Source: Acidihalobacter ferrooxydans
GTDB taxonomy: Bacteria > Pseudomonadota > Gammaproteobacteria > DSM-5130 > Acidihalobacteraceae
Reading direction: 5' to 3'
Length of the DNA stretch: 64,000 nt
NCBI RefSeq assembly: GCF_001975725.1
Contig: NZ_CP019434.1
Span: forward strand, 434,001-498,000
The notes under the pieces were generated by a model. The model ran no database searches, was not told the origin of the DNA, and was given only the letters and a program-made list of their open reading frames with translations. Shown piece after piece: positions 48,255-60,046 of this stretch. The translations under genes were made by a program, and so were the position numbers. Positions within the stretch are counted from its first letter, which is position 1. Each line of letters begins with the position of its first letter.

Positions 48255-48462
48255 TGCATGTGACTCCAAAAGACAGCTTTGCGGTGCAGAAAAGGGGGCG
48301 GATGTTAGCCGATCCCTTTTCCGATGACAAGAACTGTTGCTGCAAACGGTTACATGGGCCATCGCGCATTCGCCCGGGAGTCCGCCCAAGAGAGGCGACA
48401 AATGCGGCATCATGGGCGACGATTATCGGCGGGCGTCTATTTCATTCTACGAGGAACCAACG

Positions 48463-48831
48463 TTGGATACCGTATTCATTCGCGGCCTGCGGGTCGAAAC
48501 GCGCATTGGCGTGTACTCCTGGGAACGACGCATTCGGCAGATTTTGCGGGTGGACGTGGAACTGGCGAGCGACAACGCGCGTGCGGCTACCAGCGAGGAT
48601 ATTGCCGACACGGTGAATTATGCCGAGGTGGCCGACCGACTGCATGCGCTGGGCGTGGCGCAGGACTGGACGCTGGTGGAGAGTTATGCCGAACGCGCGG
48701 CGGCCACGATTCTGGATGAATTTGACACGCCGTGGGTACGGATCGCGGTCACCAAAGAGGTGCGCCTGCCGCAGCGTACCGAAGTTGGCGTGGTCATCGA
48801 GCGGGGGCGGCACCCGGGAGCGTCGGCATGA
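48463..48831 (+). CDS. folB: dihydroneopterin aldolase
   Basis: Folate synthesis: converts dihydroneopterin to 6-hydroxymethyl-dihydropterin. The 122 residues have the family pattern DTVFIRGLRVETRIGVYSWE and the lysine of VAVTKEVRLP-like AVTKEVRLP. It starts with TTG at 48463, after GAGGAACC; upstream codons are in frame but not conserved. It is the first of three overlapping genes with folK last. Confidence 0.93.
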   Translation: MDTVFIRGLRVETRIGVYSWERRIRQILRVDVELASDNARAATSEDIADTVNYAEVADRLHALGVAQDWTLVESYAERAAATILDEFDTPWVRIAVTKEVRLPQRTEVGVVIERGRHPGASA

Positions 48832-49562
48832 GCGCATCCCGTCTGCGTTTTCTTGGCACCGGCGATTCCGAGGCCATCGATTTCTGGAACACGAACCTGT
48901 TGCTGGAGGCCGGTGCTCGGCGGCTGTTGATCGATTGCGGCTATACCATCAAGTACGCGTTGCGCGATGCGGGTCTGGCAATTCCCGACATCGACGGTAT
49001 TCTCATCACGCATGTCCACGCCGATCATGCCTACGGACTGGAACGTTTCGGCATCGAAACGCGCTACCGCTATGGCATGCGCGTGAGGCTGTATGCCGAA
49101 CCCGATGTGTTGCCCGCGCTCTGGCACGAAACGCTCAAGGGCAGCATGGGTCACAGCAGTGACGGCGAGAACCGGTTGGAGGATTTTTTCGACGTGGTGC
49201 CGATCGAGGATCATGCGTTCACGTTTGCCGGTCACAGCCTGCGGACGTTTCCGACGCCGCACACCGTGGGCATGGCGACCTACGGGGTGGAAATCGACGA
49301 CCGCGTGATCTTTACCGCCGACAGCAAGCCGCTGCCATGGCTGGCGCAGGATCGCACCGCACGCACCATCCTGCACGATTGCAGTTTGCAGGACGCAAAC
49401 CCCGTCCACGCCACGCTTGGCGAAATCATTGCCTATTATCCGCCTGACGTGCGCCGGCGCATGCTGGCCATCCATTATGGCGACGCGCTCGACGCGCATC
49501 GTGCAACGATCGAGCGGGAACTGGCCGGCGTGGCGGAGCAGGGCGCGAGTCTGCCGCTGTGA
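48828..49562 (+). CDS. metallo-beta-lactamase fold hydrolase
   Basis: A 244-residue MBL-fold protein with the metal-binding motif THVHADHAYG (His62, His64, Asp66, His67) and later FTADSKP and LHDCSLQ, with a final AIHYGD. It overlaps folB (ATGA) and folK (GTGA), so it is made within a folate operon. Substrate is unknown; RNase Z-like or phosphodiesterase activity is possible. Confidence 0.85.
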   Translation: MSASRLRFLGTGDSEAIDFWNTNLLLEAGARRLLIDCGYTIKYALRDAGLAIPDIDGILITHVHADHAYGLERFGIETRYRYGMRVRLYAEPDVLPALWHETLKGSMGHSSDGENRLEDFFDVVPIEDHAFTFAGHSLRTFPTPHTVGMATYGVEIDDRVIFTADSKPLPWLAQDRTARTILHDCSLQDANPVHATLGEIIAYYPPDVRRRMLAIHYGDALDAHRATIERELAGVAEQGASLPL

Positions 49563-50098
49563 ACGGCCCGCCGCTGCGCCGGGGTTACGTGATCGGTATC
49601 GGCAGCAACATCGCGCCCGAGCGCAATGTGCCGCGCATTCTGCGCGCGCTGCTCGATCAATTCGGGGCCTTGCGCATGAGTCGCATCGTGCGCACCCGGC
49701 CGGTGGGCATGCGCACGGTGGCGGACTTTCTCAATCTGGCCGTGTTCGTCGAGACCGATCTCGATGCCCGCGCGCTCAAAGCGGCGTGCAACCGCATCGA
49801 AACCGCGCTGGGCCGCAATCGTGCCGATCCGGGCAGTGCGCACAAGGATCGTCCGGCCGATCTCGACATTCTGTTTCCCGTGCTGCCGGGCGCGCCGCCG
49901 CGCCCTGTGGTCGAAGGCGAGTACCAGCGCGCGGTGGTGGCAGAACTGCTGGCGACGCTGGCACTGGCGCCGCCGCCGGCCGGGTTGCCGCGCGGCGAGG
50001 CAGTGGATCTGGGCGGCGTGTCAGCGGGCGAGGTGGCGGCCGCCGTCCACCGGCAGGGCGGCGCCGGTGATGAAATCGTTGTCGAGCAGTGCGCGTAG
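49559..50098 (+). CDS. folK: HPPK, 6-hydroxymethyl-dihydropterin pyrophosphokinase
   Basis: Step after FolB. The 179 residues contain GIGSNIAPERN and the HPPK signature DRPADLDILFP, with metal-binding aspartates. The GTG start overlaps the MBL stop. The C-terminus after about residue 155 is encoded by DNA that also encodes the end of folM on the other strand (78 bp shared), so the tail may be poorly conserved. Confidence 0.88.
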   Translation: MNGPPLRRGYVIGIGSNIAPERNVPRILRALLDQFGALRMSRIVRTRPVGMRTVADFLNLAVFVETDLDARALKAACNRIETALGRNRADPGSAHKDRPADLDILFPVLPGAPPRPVVEGEYQRAVVAELLATLALAPPPAGLPRGEAVDLGGVSAGEVAAAVHRQGGAGDEIVVEQCA

Positions 50099-50740
50099 GG
50101 CGCGGTAGATCGGCTCGGCGCCGCCTTCATGCCCGAGTGGGATCTGGGCGAGAATGTTTGCGCGGATTTCCGGCGTGTGCGAGGGCTGGAACAGGATCGG
50201 GCCAGGGCGGATGCAGTTGACCTTGATCTGCGGCGCATAACGCTGCGCAAACGACAGGCTCAGATTTTCCAGCCCGGCCTTGGTCGAGCAGTACAGGTCG
50301 AATTGCGGATTCGGACGCTCGGCGAAGATGTCGGTGATGTGTACGATGTCCGCCGGCGTGGTTTGAGCCGCGCGCAGCAGCGGCGCCAGTTCGGTATTCA
50401 GCAGCCAGGGCGCGAGCATGTGTACGGCGAAAAAATGCCGGTACTGCGCGGCGGCCGCGTGCGGCTCGTCCGCGCTGGGCGTAAAGGCGGAAGCGTTGTG
50501 CACGATCGCGCGCAGGCGCGGCGTCGCCTCTCGCACAGCGGTCGCCACGGCCAGCGCACCTTCGGTCGAATCAAGATCGCCCTGCACCAGCGTGACCCCG
50601 CGTGCCTGGAGCGTGGCGATGTCGGGCGTTTGCGTGCGGTAATGCGCGACGACCTGCGCGCCGTCGTCCAGCAGGCGCTGCGCCAGATGCAGGCCGACGC
50701 GTCGTCCGGCGCCGGTGATCAGAATGGGATCGGGGTACAT
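50021..50740 (-). CDS. folM: dihydromonapterin reductase
   Basis: Short-chain dehydrogenase of 239 residues, the length of E. coli FolM. It has ITGAGRRVGLHLA (NADPH loop), HNASAF, and the catalytic Tyr/Lys in DLYCSTKAG. It reduces dihydromonapterin to tetrahydromonapterin and weakly dihydrofolate. The ATG at 50740 was chosen, with ATG 50770 possible. It converges on folK and overlaps it by 78 bp. Confidence 0.88.
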   Translation of the reverse strand: MYPDPILITGAGRRVGLHLAQRLLDDGAQVVAHYRTQTPDIATLQARGVTLVQGDLDSTEGALAVATAVREATPRLRAIVHNASAFTPSADEPHAAAAQYRHFFAVHMLAPWLLNTELAPLLRAAQTTPADIVHITDIFAERPNPQFDLYCSTKAGLENLSLSFAQRYAPQIKVNCIRPGPILFQPSHTPEIRANILAQIPLGHEGGAEPIYRALRALLDNDFITGAALPVDGGRHLAR

Positions 50741-50815
50741 GGCTGGCCTCGGTGTAGAATCGTCGGCCATTCTAGCAAGCGCAAGGCAGAGGCGCGGATG
50801 TGACCATCGTGAACC

Positions 50816-50985
50816 CGGATAATCCATTAGGCGGTTCTGCGACCCTACGCGCGCGCTGGCGGGCGCTTTGCGGCGCCTCGACGCCCGTGCTTCGCACCCA
50901 TAGGCACGGCTATGGGCTTGTCGCACGTGAGCCGATTCACTCGCAAACCGCCTCGCCATCATCGCGCGTCCTAATGGATTATCCG
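50816..50985 (+). repeat. family 3 inverted-repeat element
   Basis: A 170-bp element with perfect 16-bp ends (cggataatccattagg and its complement), a second inner pair (aggcggttctgcga at 50829, tcgcaaaccgcct at 50941) and a central hairpin (cccatag/ctatggg at 50898-50917). It fills the folM upstream region and ends on the G of the next gene's GTG. Confidence 0.85.
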
Positions 50986-52193
50986 TGTTGAACGCAGCGG
51001 CGGACCGATTGCCGGCGCCGGACGCCGGGGCGCGCGAAATCAGTGCGCGATTGAGCGAGGTGATCGTGGCGCAGATCGCCGCCAGCGACGGCTGGATGCC
51101 GTTCGACCGTTACATGCAGCTGGCGCTGTATGCGCCGGAACTGGGCTATTACAGTGCCGGACTGCCGGTGTTCGGCGCGGGCGGCGATTTCGTGACCGCA
51201 CCGGAACTGGGTTCCCTGTTCGCGCGCACCCTCGCCCGCCAGAGCGCGGCGGTGCTGGAGTCGCTGGGCGGCGGCGACATTCTGGAGTTCGGCGGTGGCT
51301 CCGGCGCGCTGGCGGCTGAGTTGCTGGCCGAATGCAGCCGCTGCGCCGCGCCACTCGAACGCTACCGGATTCTCGAAGTCAGCGCCCATCTGCGCGCGCG
51401 TCAGCGCGCCGCAATCGCCGCGCGCGCGCCACAATGGCTGGATCGGGTCGAATGGCTCGATACCTGGCCGACAGCGCCGTGGCGTGGCGTGGCGCTGGGC
51501 AACGAAGTGCTCGACGCCATGCCGGTGCGCTGCTTCAGTCTGGCGCAGGGAGCGGTGTTCGAGCGCGGCGTCGCGGTCGATGGTGGCGGGTTCGAGGGCG
51601 CCGGGTTCGCCTGGGACGAACGGCCGGCGTCGCCCGCCTTCGCAGCGGCGGTGCGCGGCGCGCTGGACCGCGATCCTGCGGCTTATCCGGACGGTTATCT
51701 CGGCGAATTGAACGAGCAATACCCCGGCTGGCTGAGCGGGCTTGCGGCCTGCTTCGGGCGTGGCGTGGCGGTGTTGATCGACTATGGCGACGCACGCGCA
51801 GGTCGGTATCATCCCGCGCGCAGCGGCGGCTCGCTCCGGGCCTACTACCGCCAGCGCGTGCATGAAAATCCGTTCTGGTATCCGGGGCTGTGCGATTTGA
51901 CGGCAGATGTCGATTTCAGTGCAGTGGCCACGGCGGCGGCCAGCGCGGGTTTCGACGTGGCCGGTTTCACACCACAGGCGCAGTTGTTGCTCGGCGGAGG
52001 GTTGGAGGCGGTGTTCGCGCAGGCCTGGGCCGAGGCGAACGACACGCGCGCGCAGTTGCGTTTGGCGCAGGAGGTGAAGCGGCTGACGCTGCCGGACGAG
52101 ATGGGCGAGCGGTTTCGCGCCATCGCGCTGACTCGCGGCGCGGTTGCGCCACCTCCCGGCTTTGCCTTGCGTGATCTGCGCGACCGTCTTTGA
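50985..52193 (+). CDS. MidA-like class I SAM-dependent methyltransferase
   Basis: A 402-residue protein of the MidA/NDUFAF7 family: MQLALYAPELGYYSAG, GDFVTAPELGSLFARTLA, DILEFGGGSGALAAELL (SAM-binding) and ALGNEVLDAMPVRCF. The mitochondrial homologue methylates an arginine in complex I; the bacterial target is undefined. Start is GTG 50985 or TTG 50988, the former's first base being the last of the family 3 repeat. Confidence 0.85.
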   Translation: MLNAAADRLPAPDAGAREISARLSEVIVAQIAASDGWMPFDRYMQLALYAPELGYYSAGLPVFGAGGDFVTAPELGSLFARTLARQSAAVLESLGGGDILEFGGGSGALAAELLAECSRCAAPLERYRILEVSAHLRARQRAAIAARAPQWLDRVEWLDTWPTAPWRGVALGNEVLDAMPVRCFSLAQGAVFERGVAVDGGGFEGAGFAWDERPASPAFAAAVRGALDRDPAAYPDGYLGELNEQYPGWLSGLAACFGRGVAVLIDYGDARAGRYHPARSGGSLRAYYRQRVHENPFWYPGLCDLTADVDFSAVATAAASAGFDVAGFTPQAQLLLGGGLEAVFAQAWAEANDTRAQLRLAQEVKRLTLPDEMGERFRAIALTRGAVAPPPGFALRDLRDRL

Positions 52194-52473
52194 TTAGTGA
52201 GCACGCACGGGACAGGTGTGTTTTCTGCTGAGGCCGACCGTTATGTGGAGCTTGCCCGGGTTTCGGTTGATCGCCAGTCCGACGCCCCCGCTGGCCGCGG
52301 GCAGCATGCGAGATCTGCAAGACGAGACCTGCAAGACGATGATATTTTTCTGACAACCGATTAGTATTCGCTGTTCTGCGCGACGGTCGCCTTTGCGGCG
52401 GCGCAATAATTAAAGCGGGGATGCTCTTGATCGTAAGGGCGTTGCCACGCGAGTGTTTCTTGGAGAAGACCCT

Positions 52474-54168
52474 GTGGAATTGACCGGCGCTGAAATTTTC
52501 GTGCGCTGCCTGAGGGAAGAGGGCGTGGACATCCTCTTCGGTTACCCGGGTGGCGCCGTCCTGCATATCTACGATGTTCTGTACCGGCAGGAAGAGGTCA
52601 GCCACGTACTCGTACGCCACGAGCAGGCCGCGGTTCATGCGGCCGAGGGTTTTGCCAAATCGACCGGCAGGGTTGGCGTGGCGCTGGTGACCTCCGGGCC
52701 CGGCGCGACCAATGCGGTGACCGGCATCGCAGACGCCTATATGGACTCCGTGCCGCTGGTGGTGTTTACCGGGCAGGTGCCGACGCATGTGATCGGCAGC
52801 GACGCGTTCCAGGAAACCGATTCGGTCGGCATCACGCGCCCGATCGTGAAGCACAATTTTCTGGTCAAGGACGTGGCCGACATGGCCGAGACGATCAAAA
52901 AGGCGTTCTACATTGCCGCCAGCGGCCGTCCCGGTCCGGTCGTGGTCGATCTCCCGAAGGACGTGACCGCTGCAAAGACGAACTTCAAGTACCCGAAATC
53001 AATCCGCCTGCGCTCCTACAAGCCCACCATCAAGGGGCATCCGGGGCAGATCAAGCGCGCGCTGGAGATGATCGTGAAGGCCGAGAAGCCGATTGTATAC
53101 GCCGGCGGCGGCGTCGTCCTCGGCGGTGCGTCGGAGGAACTGACCACGTTCACCCGCGAACTCGGCTATCCGATTACCAATACCTTGATGGGGCTCGGCG
53201 GCTATCCGGCGAGTGATACGCAGTCGCTCGGGATGCTTGGCATGCACGGCACCTACGAGGCCAACATGGCCATGCACCACGCTGACGTGGTGATCGCCAT
53301 CGGTGCGCGCTTCGACGATCGCGTCACCGGCAATATCGATAAATTCTGTCCGCATGCCAAAATCGTGCATATGGATGTCGATCCGGCCTCGATTTCCAAG
53401 ACCGTCAAGGTCGACGTGCCGATCGTCGGGCAGGTCAAGGAAATTCTCGGCGACCTGATTGCCGCGCTGCGCGATTCCGGCAAGAAGCCGAAGGCCGATG
53501 CGCTCAAGGCTTGGTGGAAGCAGATCGACGAATGGCGCTCGATGGACTGTCTCAAGTACGACCGCGAAAGCGAGCTGATCAAGCCGCAGTACGTGATCGA
53601 GCGTCTGCACGCACTGACCGGGGGCGACGCCTACGTGACCTCCGACGTCGGTCAGCATCAGATGTGGGCTGCGCAGTACTACAAGTTCGACAAGCCGAAC
53701 CGTTGGATCAATTCCGGCGGCCTGGGCACCATGGGCGTCGGCCTGCCCTTTGCCATGGGCGTGCAGATGGCGCACCCGGAGGCGACGGTTGCCTGCATTA
53801 CCGGCGAGGGCAGCATCCAGATGTGCATCCAGGAGCTGTCGACCTGTCTGCAGTACGGCCTGCCGCTCAAGATCGTACTGCTCAACAACCGCTACCTCGG
53901 CATGGTGCGGCAGTGGCAGGAATTCTTCTATCAGGGCCGCTATGCGATGTCGTACATGAACGCGCTGCCGGATTTCGTGAAGCTGGCCGAGGCCTACGGC
54001 CATGTCGGCATGCAGATCGAGCGCCCGCAGGACGTGGACGGCGCGCTGCAGGAGGCGCTGGCCATGAAGGATCGCCTCGTGTTCATGAACTTCATCACGG
54101 ACGACACCGAAAACGTCTACCCGATGATCCCGGCCGGTGCCGGCCAGAACGAAATGATTCTGATCTAA
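52474..54168 (+). CDS. ilvI: acetolactate synthase large subunit
   Basis: First common step of valine, leucine and isoleucine synthesis; thiamine-diphosphate and FAD enzyme. The 564 residues have [13 protein letters not shown] with the catalytic Glu in [11 protein letters not shown], and [16 protein letters not shown] 52474 follows TTGGAGA; the frame extends to 52453 but MELTGAEIF is the conserved start. No leader peptide or attenuator was recognised in 52194-52473. Confidence 0.95.
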   Translation: MELTGAEIFVRCLREEGVDILFGYPGGAVLHIYDVLYRQEEVSHVLVRHEQAAVHAAEGFAKSTGRVGVALVTSGPGATNAVTGIADAYMDSVPLVVFTGQVPTHVIGSDAFQETDSVGITRPIVKHNFLVKDVADMAETIKKAFYIAASGRPGPVVVDLPKDVTAAKTNFKYPKSIRLRSYKPTIKGHPGQIKRALEMIVKAEKPIVYAGGGVVLGGASEELTTFTRELGYPITNTLMGLGGYPASDTQSLGMLGMHGTYEANMAMHHADVVIAIGARFDDRVTGNIDKFCPHAKIVHMDVDPASISKTVKVDVPIVGQVKEILGDLIAALRDSGKKPKADALKAWWKQIDEWRSMDCLKYDRESELIKPQYVIERLHALTGGDAYVTSDVGQHQMWAAQYYKFDKPNRWINSGGLGTMGVGLPFAMGVQMAHPEATVACITGEGSIQMCIQELSTCLQYGLPLKIVLLNNRYLGMVRQWQEFFYQGRYAMSYMNALPDFVKLAEAYGHVGMQIERPQDVDGALQEALAMKDRLVFMNFITDDTENVYPMIPAGAGQNEMILI

Positions 54169-54184
54169 GGGGGAGCCGCCAGCT

Positions 54185-55751
<1,567 letters not shown>

Positions 55752-55793
55752 TCCAGTTCGAGGTCCGCTCGCGGCATTCTCTGCAACCTTCCC

Positions 55794-55854
55794 GGGAGCC
55801 GGTCGGACTTGGAGGATCGCCGTAGCCGATTCTTTCCACGTCCGACCGCCTCCT
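55794..55854 (-). repeat. family 1 inverted-repeat element, copy 5 (short form)
   Basis: A 61-bp deleted copy: ends gggagccggtcggacttgga and tccacgtccgaccgcctcct, with only gatcgccgtagccgattctt between them. Its reverse complement matches the left part and right end of copy 2. The rest of the 55752-56088 gap holds a 12-bp tandem duplication (gtggaaccaaga at 56011 and 56023) and no gene. Confidence 0.78.
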
Positions 55855-56088
55855 AAGGAGCAGGCAAGGACGCCCCTCCTGATGGATCATCTGGAGTTAA
55901 CCCGAATGTTTCATAACGCGTGCTGAGATCGCGCCGGATCGTGTTTTCACAAGGCAATTTCAGAAGGAGCCGCGCATCGGTGATGACGGCCGACCGAGGA
56001 AATACCCCTGGTGGAACCAAGAGTGGAACCAAGAGACCCGCGAGATCGGCGGTCGTTGTGAAGCTTTCGGGTTAAGAGAGAGGTATCG

Positions 56089-56676
56089 ATGCCGCTTGCC
56101 CGAGAAGGACACTGGCCGCTGGCGGCGCTGTTGGCGCTGGGACTGTTGGTCGGGCTTTTCATCGCCTGGCCGCTCAGCCTTCCCGTTTGGGTTGTGCTGG
56201 TTCTGGGTCTGTTCGTTTTCAGGCAGCCGCCGCGTGCCGTGGAGGCCGCACCCCTGAATCTGTTGAGCCCGATTGACGGGCGCGTACGCGCGGTCGATAC
56301 GGCACAAGACCCTCTGCTGGATCGGTCGGCGCGGCGGATCAGCTTGCACCAAAACCTGTTCGGACCCTATGTCGTCTATGCGCCGACCGAAGGCCGGTTG
56401 CAGCGTCTGGGCGGGACGTGGACGGTCGCCCTGCTGCTGCGCACCGACGAAGGCGATGAACTGACGCTCGAAGTCACACGCAGCCGTGCGCTGCGTTATC
56501 TGCATTGCCAGATGTCGGCAGGCGAGCGCATGCGCCAGGGCGGCGTATGCGGTTTCGCCGGATTCGGCCGTATCGTTCATCTGTACCTGCCCGCAGACGT
56601 GCGGGTGGAAGTCGCAGTGGGTGCGAAGGTGCGGGCTGGGCAGCCGCTGGCTAAACTGGCACCTCGCGCGGGCTGA
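56089..56676 (+). CDS. phosphatidylserine decarboxylase-like protein lacking the cleavage serine
   Basis: A 195-residue protein with the shape of the short Psd proenzymes: LAREGHWP, two N-terminal membrane segments, LLSPIDGRVRAVD, ISLHQNLFG and a C-terminal LYLPADVRVEVAVGAKV. True Psd cuts itself at Gly-Ser (RFGSR) to make the pyruvoyl group. The matching place reads AGFGRIVHLYLP, with Arg161 for Ser. It is therefore unlikely to be an active decarboxylase, although it lies next to pssA. Confidence 0.72.
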   Translation: MPLAREGHWPLAALLALGLLVGLFIAWPLSLPVWVVLVLGLFVFRQPPRAVEAAPLNLLSPIDGRVRAVDTAQDPLLDRSARRISLHQNLFGPYVVYAPTEGRLQRLGGTWTVALLLRTDEGDELTLEVTRSRALRYLHCQMSAGERMRQGGVCGFAGFGRIVHLYLPADVRVEVAVGAKVRAGQPLAKLAPRAG

Positions 56677-56769
56677 CTCACGGTCGGGCTGCATGGCATA
56701 GAATCAACCACGGTTGTTCGCGTTTTTTGCGCAATACACGCTCCGATTACTGGGCCAGAGGGATGCCAC

Positions 56770-57570
56770 ATGTCGAATCAGTCTGAGCAAGTCCAGCCGG
56801 CCAAGCACAGGCGCGGCATCTATCTGTTGCCGAACCTGTTCACCACCGCTGCGCTGTTCGGCGGGTTCTACGCCATTGTCGCGGCAATGAGCGGGCGGTT
56901 TACCGATGCCGCGATTGCGGTGTTCATCGCCATGGTACTCGATGGCCTGGATGGACGCGTGGCGCGCATGACCAATACCCAGAGCGCCTTCGGTGCCGAG
57001 TACGACAGCCTTTCCGACATGGTTTCCTTTGGCCTCGCCCCGGCATTGGTGATGTATCAATGGTCGCTGGTGGATCTGCATACGCTGGGCTGGTTTGGGG
57101 GCAAAGCGAGCTGGCTGGTGGCTTTTTTCTATGCCGCGTCGGCGGCGTTGCGACTGGCGCGCTTCAACACCAAGATCGGCGTGGCCGACAAGCGGTATTT
57201 CCAGGGCCTGCCGAGCCCGACCGCGGCCGCCGTCATGATGGGCACGGTGTGGGTCGCGCCGCAGTTCCAGCTCTCCGGGACAACGCTGATGTTCCCCGCG
57301 CTCGTCATTACCGTGCTGACCGGCGCGTTGATGGTCAGCAATGTCGCCTATTACAGTTTCAAGGATTTCGACCTGCGCAAGCGGGTGCCGTTTTTCGCTG
57401 TGCTGCTGGTGCTCGGCATCTTTGTGCTGATCGCGCTGTGGCCATCGATTGTGCTCTATAGCCTGTTCGTGACCTATACCCTGTCAGGCCCGGCGCTGAG
57501 CGTCTGGCGGCGTTGGCGCAAGCGTCGGCGCAACAGGGCTGGCGCAGAATCCCGTTCGGAGGAATCATGA
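56770..57570 (+). CDS. pssA: CDP-diacylglycerol-serine O-phosphatidyltransferase
   Basis: Makes phosphatidylserine from CDP-diacylglycerol and serine. The 266-residue integral membrane protein has the CDP-alcohol phosphatase motif [19 protein letters not shown]-x3-DSLSD. Around six further hydrophobic segments follow. ATG 57567 of leuA overlaps its stop, so the two are co-transcribed. Confidence 0.93.
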   Translation: MSNQSEQVQPAKHRRGIYLLPNLFTTAALFGGFYAIVAAMSGRFTDAAIAVFIAMVLDGLDGRVARMTNTQSAFGAEYDSLSDMVSFGLAPALVMYQWSLVDLHTLGWFGGKASWLVAFFYAASAALRLARFNTKIGVADKRYFQGLPSPTAAAVMMGTVWVAPQFQLSGTTLMFPALVITVLTGALMVSNVAYYSFKDFDLRKRVPFFAVLLVLGIFVLIALWPSIVLYSLFVTYTLSGPALSVWRRWRKRRRNRAGAESRSEES

Positions 57571-59114
57571 CGAATACCCAAGCGCTGATTGTTTTTGATA
57601 CCACGCTGCGCGACGGCGAGCAGAGCCCCGGCGCGTCGATGACGCGCGAGGAAAAAGTGCGTATTGCCAAGGTGCTCGAACGCATGCGCGTGGATGTGAT
57701 CGAGGCCGGATTTCCAGTCGCCAGTCCGGACGATTTCGCGTCTGTGCGCGCGGTGGCGCAGGCGGTCAGGGACAGCCGCGTGTGCGGCCTGGCCCGCGCC
57801 CTGGAAACAGACATCCAGCGCGCCGGCGAGGCGCTGAAAGACGCCGCCGCGCCGCGCATCCACACCTTTATCGCCACTTCGCCGATCCACATGCAGCAGA
57901 AGTTGCGCATGGCGCCGGATCAGGTGGTGGAGCAGGCCGTCAAAGCCGTCAAGTGGGCGCGCAATCGGGTCGAAGATGTGGAGTTTTCGGCCGAGGACGC
58001 CGGGCGTTCCGAGCCGGATTTCCTGTGTCGCATCATCGAGGCGGCGATCACGGCCGGCGCGCGCACCATCAATATTCCGGACACGGTCGGCTACAACGTG
58101 CCCGAACAGTTCGGCAAGCTGATCGAAACCCTGCTGACGCGCATTCCCAACGCCGACAAGGCGATTTTCTCGGTACATTGCCACAACGACCTCGGTCTGG
58201 CCGTGGCCAATTCGCTGGCAGCCGTGCAGCATGGCGCGCGACAGGTCGAGTGCACCATCAACGGCCTGGGCGAACGCGCCGGCAATGCGGCGCTGGAGGA
58301 GGTGGTGATGACGGTGCGCACACGCCGTGATGTGTTCGCCTGCGACACGCGTATCGACACCACCCAGATCGTGCCGGCCTCGCGGCTGGTGTCCACCATC
58401 ACCGGTTTTCCGGTGCAGCCGAACAAGGCCATCGTCGGCGCCAACGCCTTCGCGCATGAATCAGGGATTCATCAGGATGGCGTGCTCAAATCGCGCGAGA
58501 CCTATGAAATCATGCGCGCCGAGGACGTGGGCTGGAGCGCCAACCGCATCGTGCTGGGCAAGCACTCCGGGCGCAACGCACTGCGCACCCGGTTCAAGGA
58601 GCTGGGCATCGAGTTCGCTGCGGAAGAAGAACTCAATGCGGCTTTCGCCCGCTTCAAGACTCTGGCGGATAAAAAACACGAGGTGTTCGACGAGGACTTG
58701 CAAGCGCTGGTTTCGGAAGCCGAAGCGGCCGAACAGGAGCGTTATGCGCTGGTGTCCATGCGGGTGTGCTGCGAAACCGGGGAGACGCCCGTGGCCAGCG
58801 TGATCCTCTCGCTCGACGGCCAGGAGCGTCGCGCCGAAGCCTCGGGCGGGGGGCCGGTCGACGCGACGTTTCGCGCCATCGAGGCGATCGTCGGCAGCGG
58901 CGCCGAGCTCAAGCTGTATTCGGTCAATGCGATTACCAGCGGCACCGACGCGCAGGGCGAGGTCACCGTGCGGCTGGAACAGGACGGGCGCATCGTCAAC
59001 GGTCAGGGCGCGGATACCGACATCGTAATCGCCTCGGCGCGTGCATATCTGAATGCGCTCGACAGGCTCAAGGCCGATGCAAGGCGCGCGCATCCGCAAT
59101 TTGGCGATGTGTGA
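57567..59114 (+). CDS. leuA: 2-isopropylmalate synthase
   Basis: First dedicated step of leucine synthesis. 515 residues. [28 protein letters not shown] (metal-binding histidines) and [13 protein letters not shown] are present, and the C-terminal domain for leucine feedback is complete. The start overlaps the pssA stop (ATGA) with GGAGG before it. Confidence 0.97.
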   Translation: MTNTQALIVFDTTLRDGEQSPGASMTREEKVRIAKVLERMRVDVIEAGFPVASPDDFASVRAVAQAVRDSRVCGLARALETDIQRAGEALKDAAAPRIHTFIATSPIHMQQKLRMAPDQVVEQAVKAVKWARNRVEDVEFSAEDAGRSEPDFLCRIIEAAITAGARTINIPDTVGYNVPEQFGKLIETLLTRIPNADKAIFSVHCHNDLGLAVANSLAAVQHGARQVECTINGLGERAGNAALEEVVMTVRTRRDVFACDTRIDTTQIVPASRLVSTITGFPVQPNKAIVGANAFAHESGIHQDGVLKSRETYEIMRAEDVGWSANRIVLGKHSGRNALRTRFKELGIEFAAEEELNAAFARFKTLADKKHEVFDEDLQALVSEAEAAEQERYALVSMRVCCETGETPVASVILSLDGQERRAEASGGGPVDATFRAIEAIVGSGAELKLYSVNAITSGTDAQGEVTVRLEQDGRIVNGQGADTDIVIASARAYLNALDRLKADARRAHPQFGDV

Positions 59115-59299
59115 GCCCGGTGCGGTAGCAACCGAGTGGGTGTGATCGTCGTATCCGGCGTCGCCAGAATGCTGCCGTTGGACGGCGGAGGTTTCTGCCG
59201 TGCTTGCCCGGATCTGCGCGGCTTGCGATGCTCGCGTCGATTACGAGGCGCTACAATGAGGCCATTGGCGCATCGGTGCCGCAGCGCGGTGGGGGCGTG

Positions 59300-60046
59300 G
59301 TGAGCGAGGCGAGGGAGCGTTATCTGGAGGCGATGGGCATTCAGGCCTGGGTGCTGCGCCGCGCGGAACCGGAACCGGCGGCCGCCGCAGAGTCGGCGCA
59401 GCCCGGCGTGGCTCGCCCGGCATCTGCGCGCGTTCAGATCGGGGAGACGGATCGGGACGCCTCTGTGGTGCAGCCCGGCGTCGCGGAACTCGATTGGTCC
59501 GGGCTCGAAGCCCGCGTTGCGGCGTGCAGATTGTGCAGTCTGCACACCACGCGCACGCGCACCGTATTCGGCAGCGGAGCGCGTGATGCCGACTGGATGA
59601 TTATCGGCGAGGGGCCGGGCGCGGAGGAGGATCGCCAGGGCGAGCCATTTGTCGGCCCGGCCGGGCATTTGCTCAACAACATGTTGCGCGCGCTGGACCT
59701 GACGCGCGAGGCGGTGTACATCGCCAACATCGTCAAATGCCGCCCCCCCGGGAACCGTGACCCGCAGCCGGAAGAAGCCGCCGCCTGCCGGGCGTATCTC
59801 GAACGCCAGATCGCGCTGGTACGTCCGCGCCTGATCCTGGCCGTCGGTCGCGTGGCCGCGCAGAACCTGCTGGAGACGACCGTCCCGGTCGGGAAACTGC
59901 GTGGCCGGGTGCATCGTTATGGTGCGGCGCAACGTCCACTCATTGTGACCTACCACCCCGCGTATCTGCTGCGCAGTCCTGAGCATAAAGCGCAGGCGTG
60001 GGAGGATTTGCAACTCGCGCGCGGCGCGCTCGAAGGGCACCCATGA
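59300..60046 (+). CDS. family 4 uracil-DNA glycosylase
   Basis: Iron-sulfur uracil-DNA glycosylase, 248 residues. The four cluster cysteines are Cys76, Cys79, Cys147 and Cys163. Active-site motifs are GEGPGAEEDRQGEPF and HPAYLLR. The start GTG 59300 (MSEARERYLEAMGIQ) follows a G-rich site; 59297 is also possible. The first 70 residues before the catalytic fold are a low-complexity Ala/Pro region. rimI overlaps its end. Confidence 0.9.
   Translation: MSEARERYLEAMGIQAWVLRRAEPEPAAAAESAQPGVARPASARVQIGETDRDASVVQPGVAELDWSGLEARVAACRLCSLHTTRTRTVFGSGARDADWMIIGEGPGAEEDRQGEPFVGPAGHLLNNMLRALDLTREAVYIANIVKCRPPGNRDPQPEEAAACRAYLERQIALVRPRLILAVGRVAAQNLLETTVPVGKLRGRVHRYGAAQRPLIVTYHPAYLLRSPEHKAQAWEDLQLARGALEGHP

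Noticed and set aside
52194-52473. Attenuator or leader peptide for ilvI
   Set aside because: No short frame rich in Ile, Val or Leu codons and no terminator/antiterminator pair was found.
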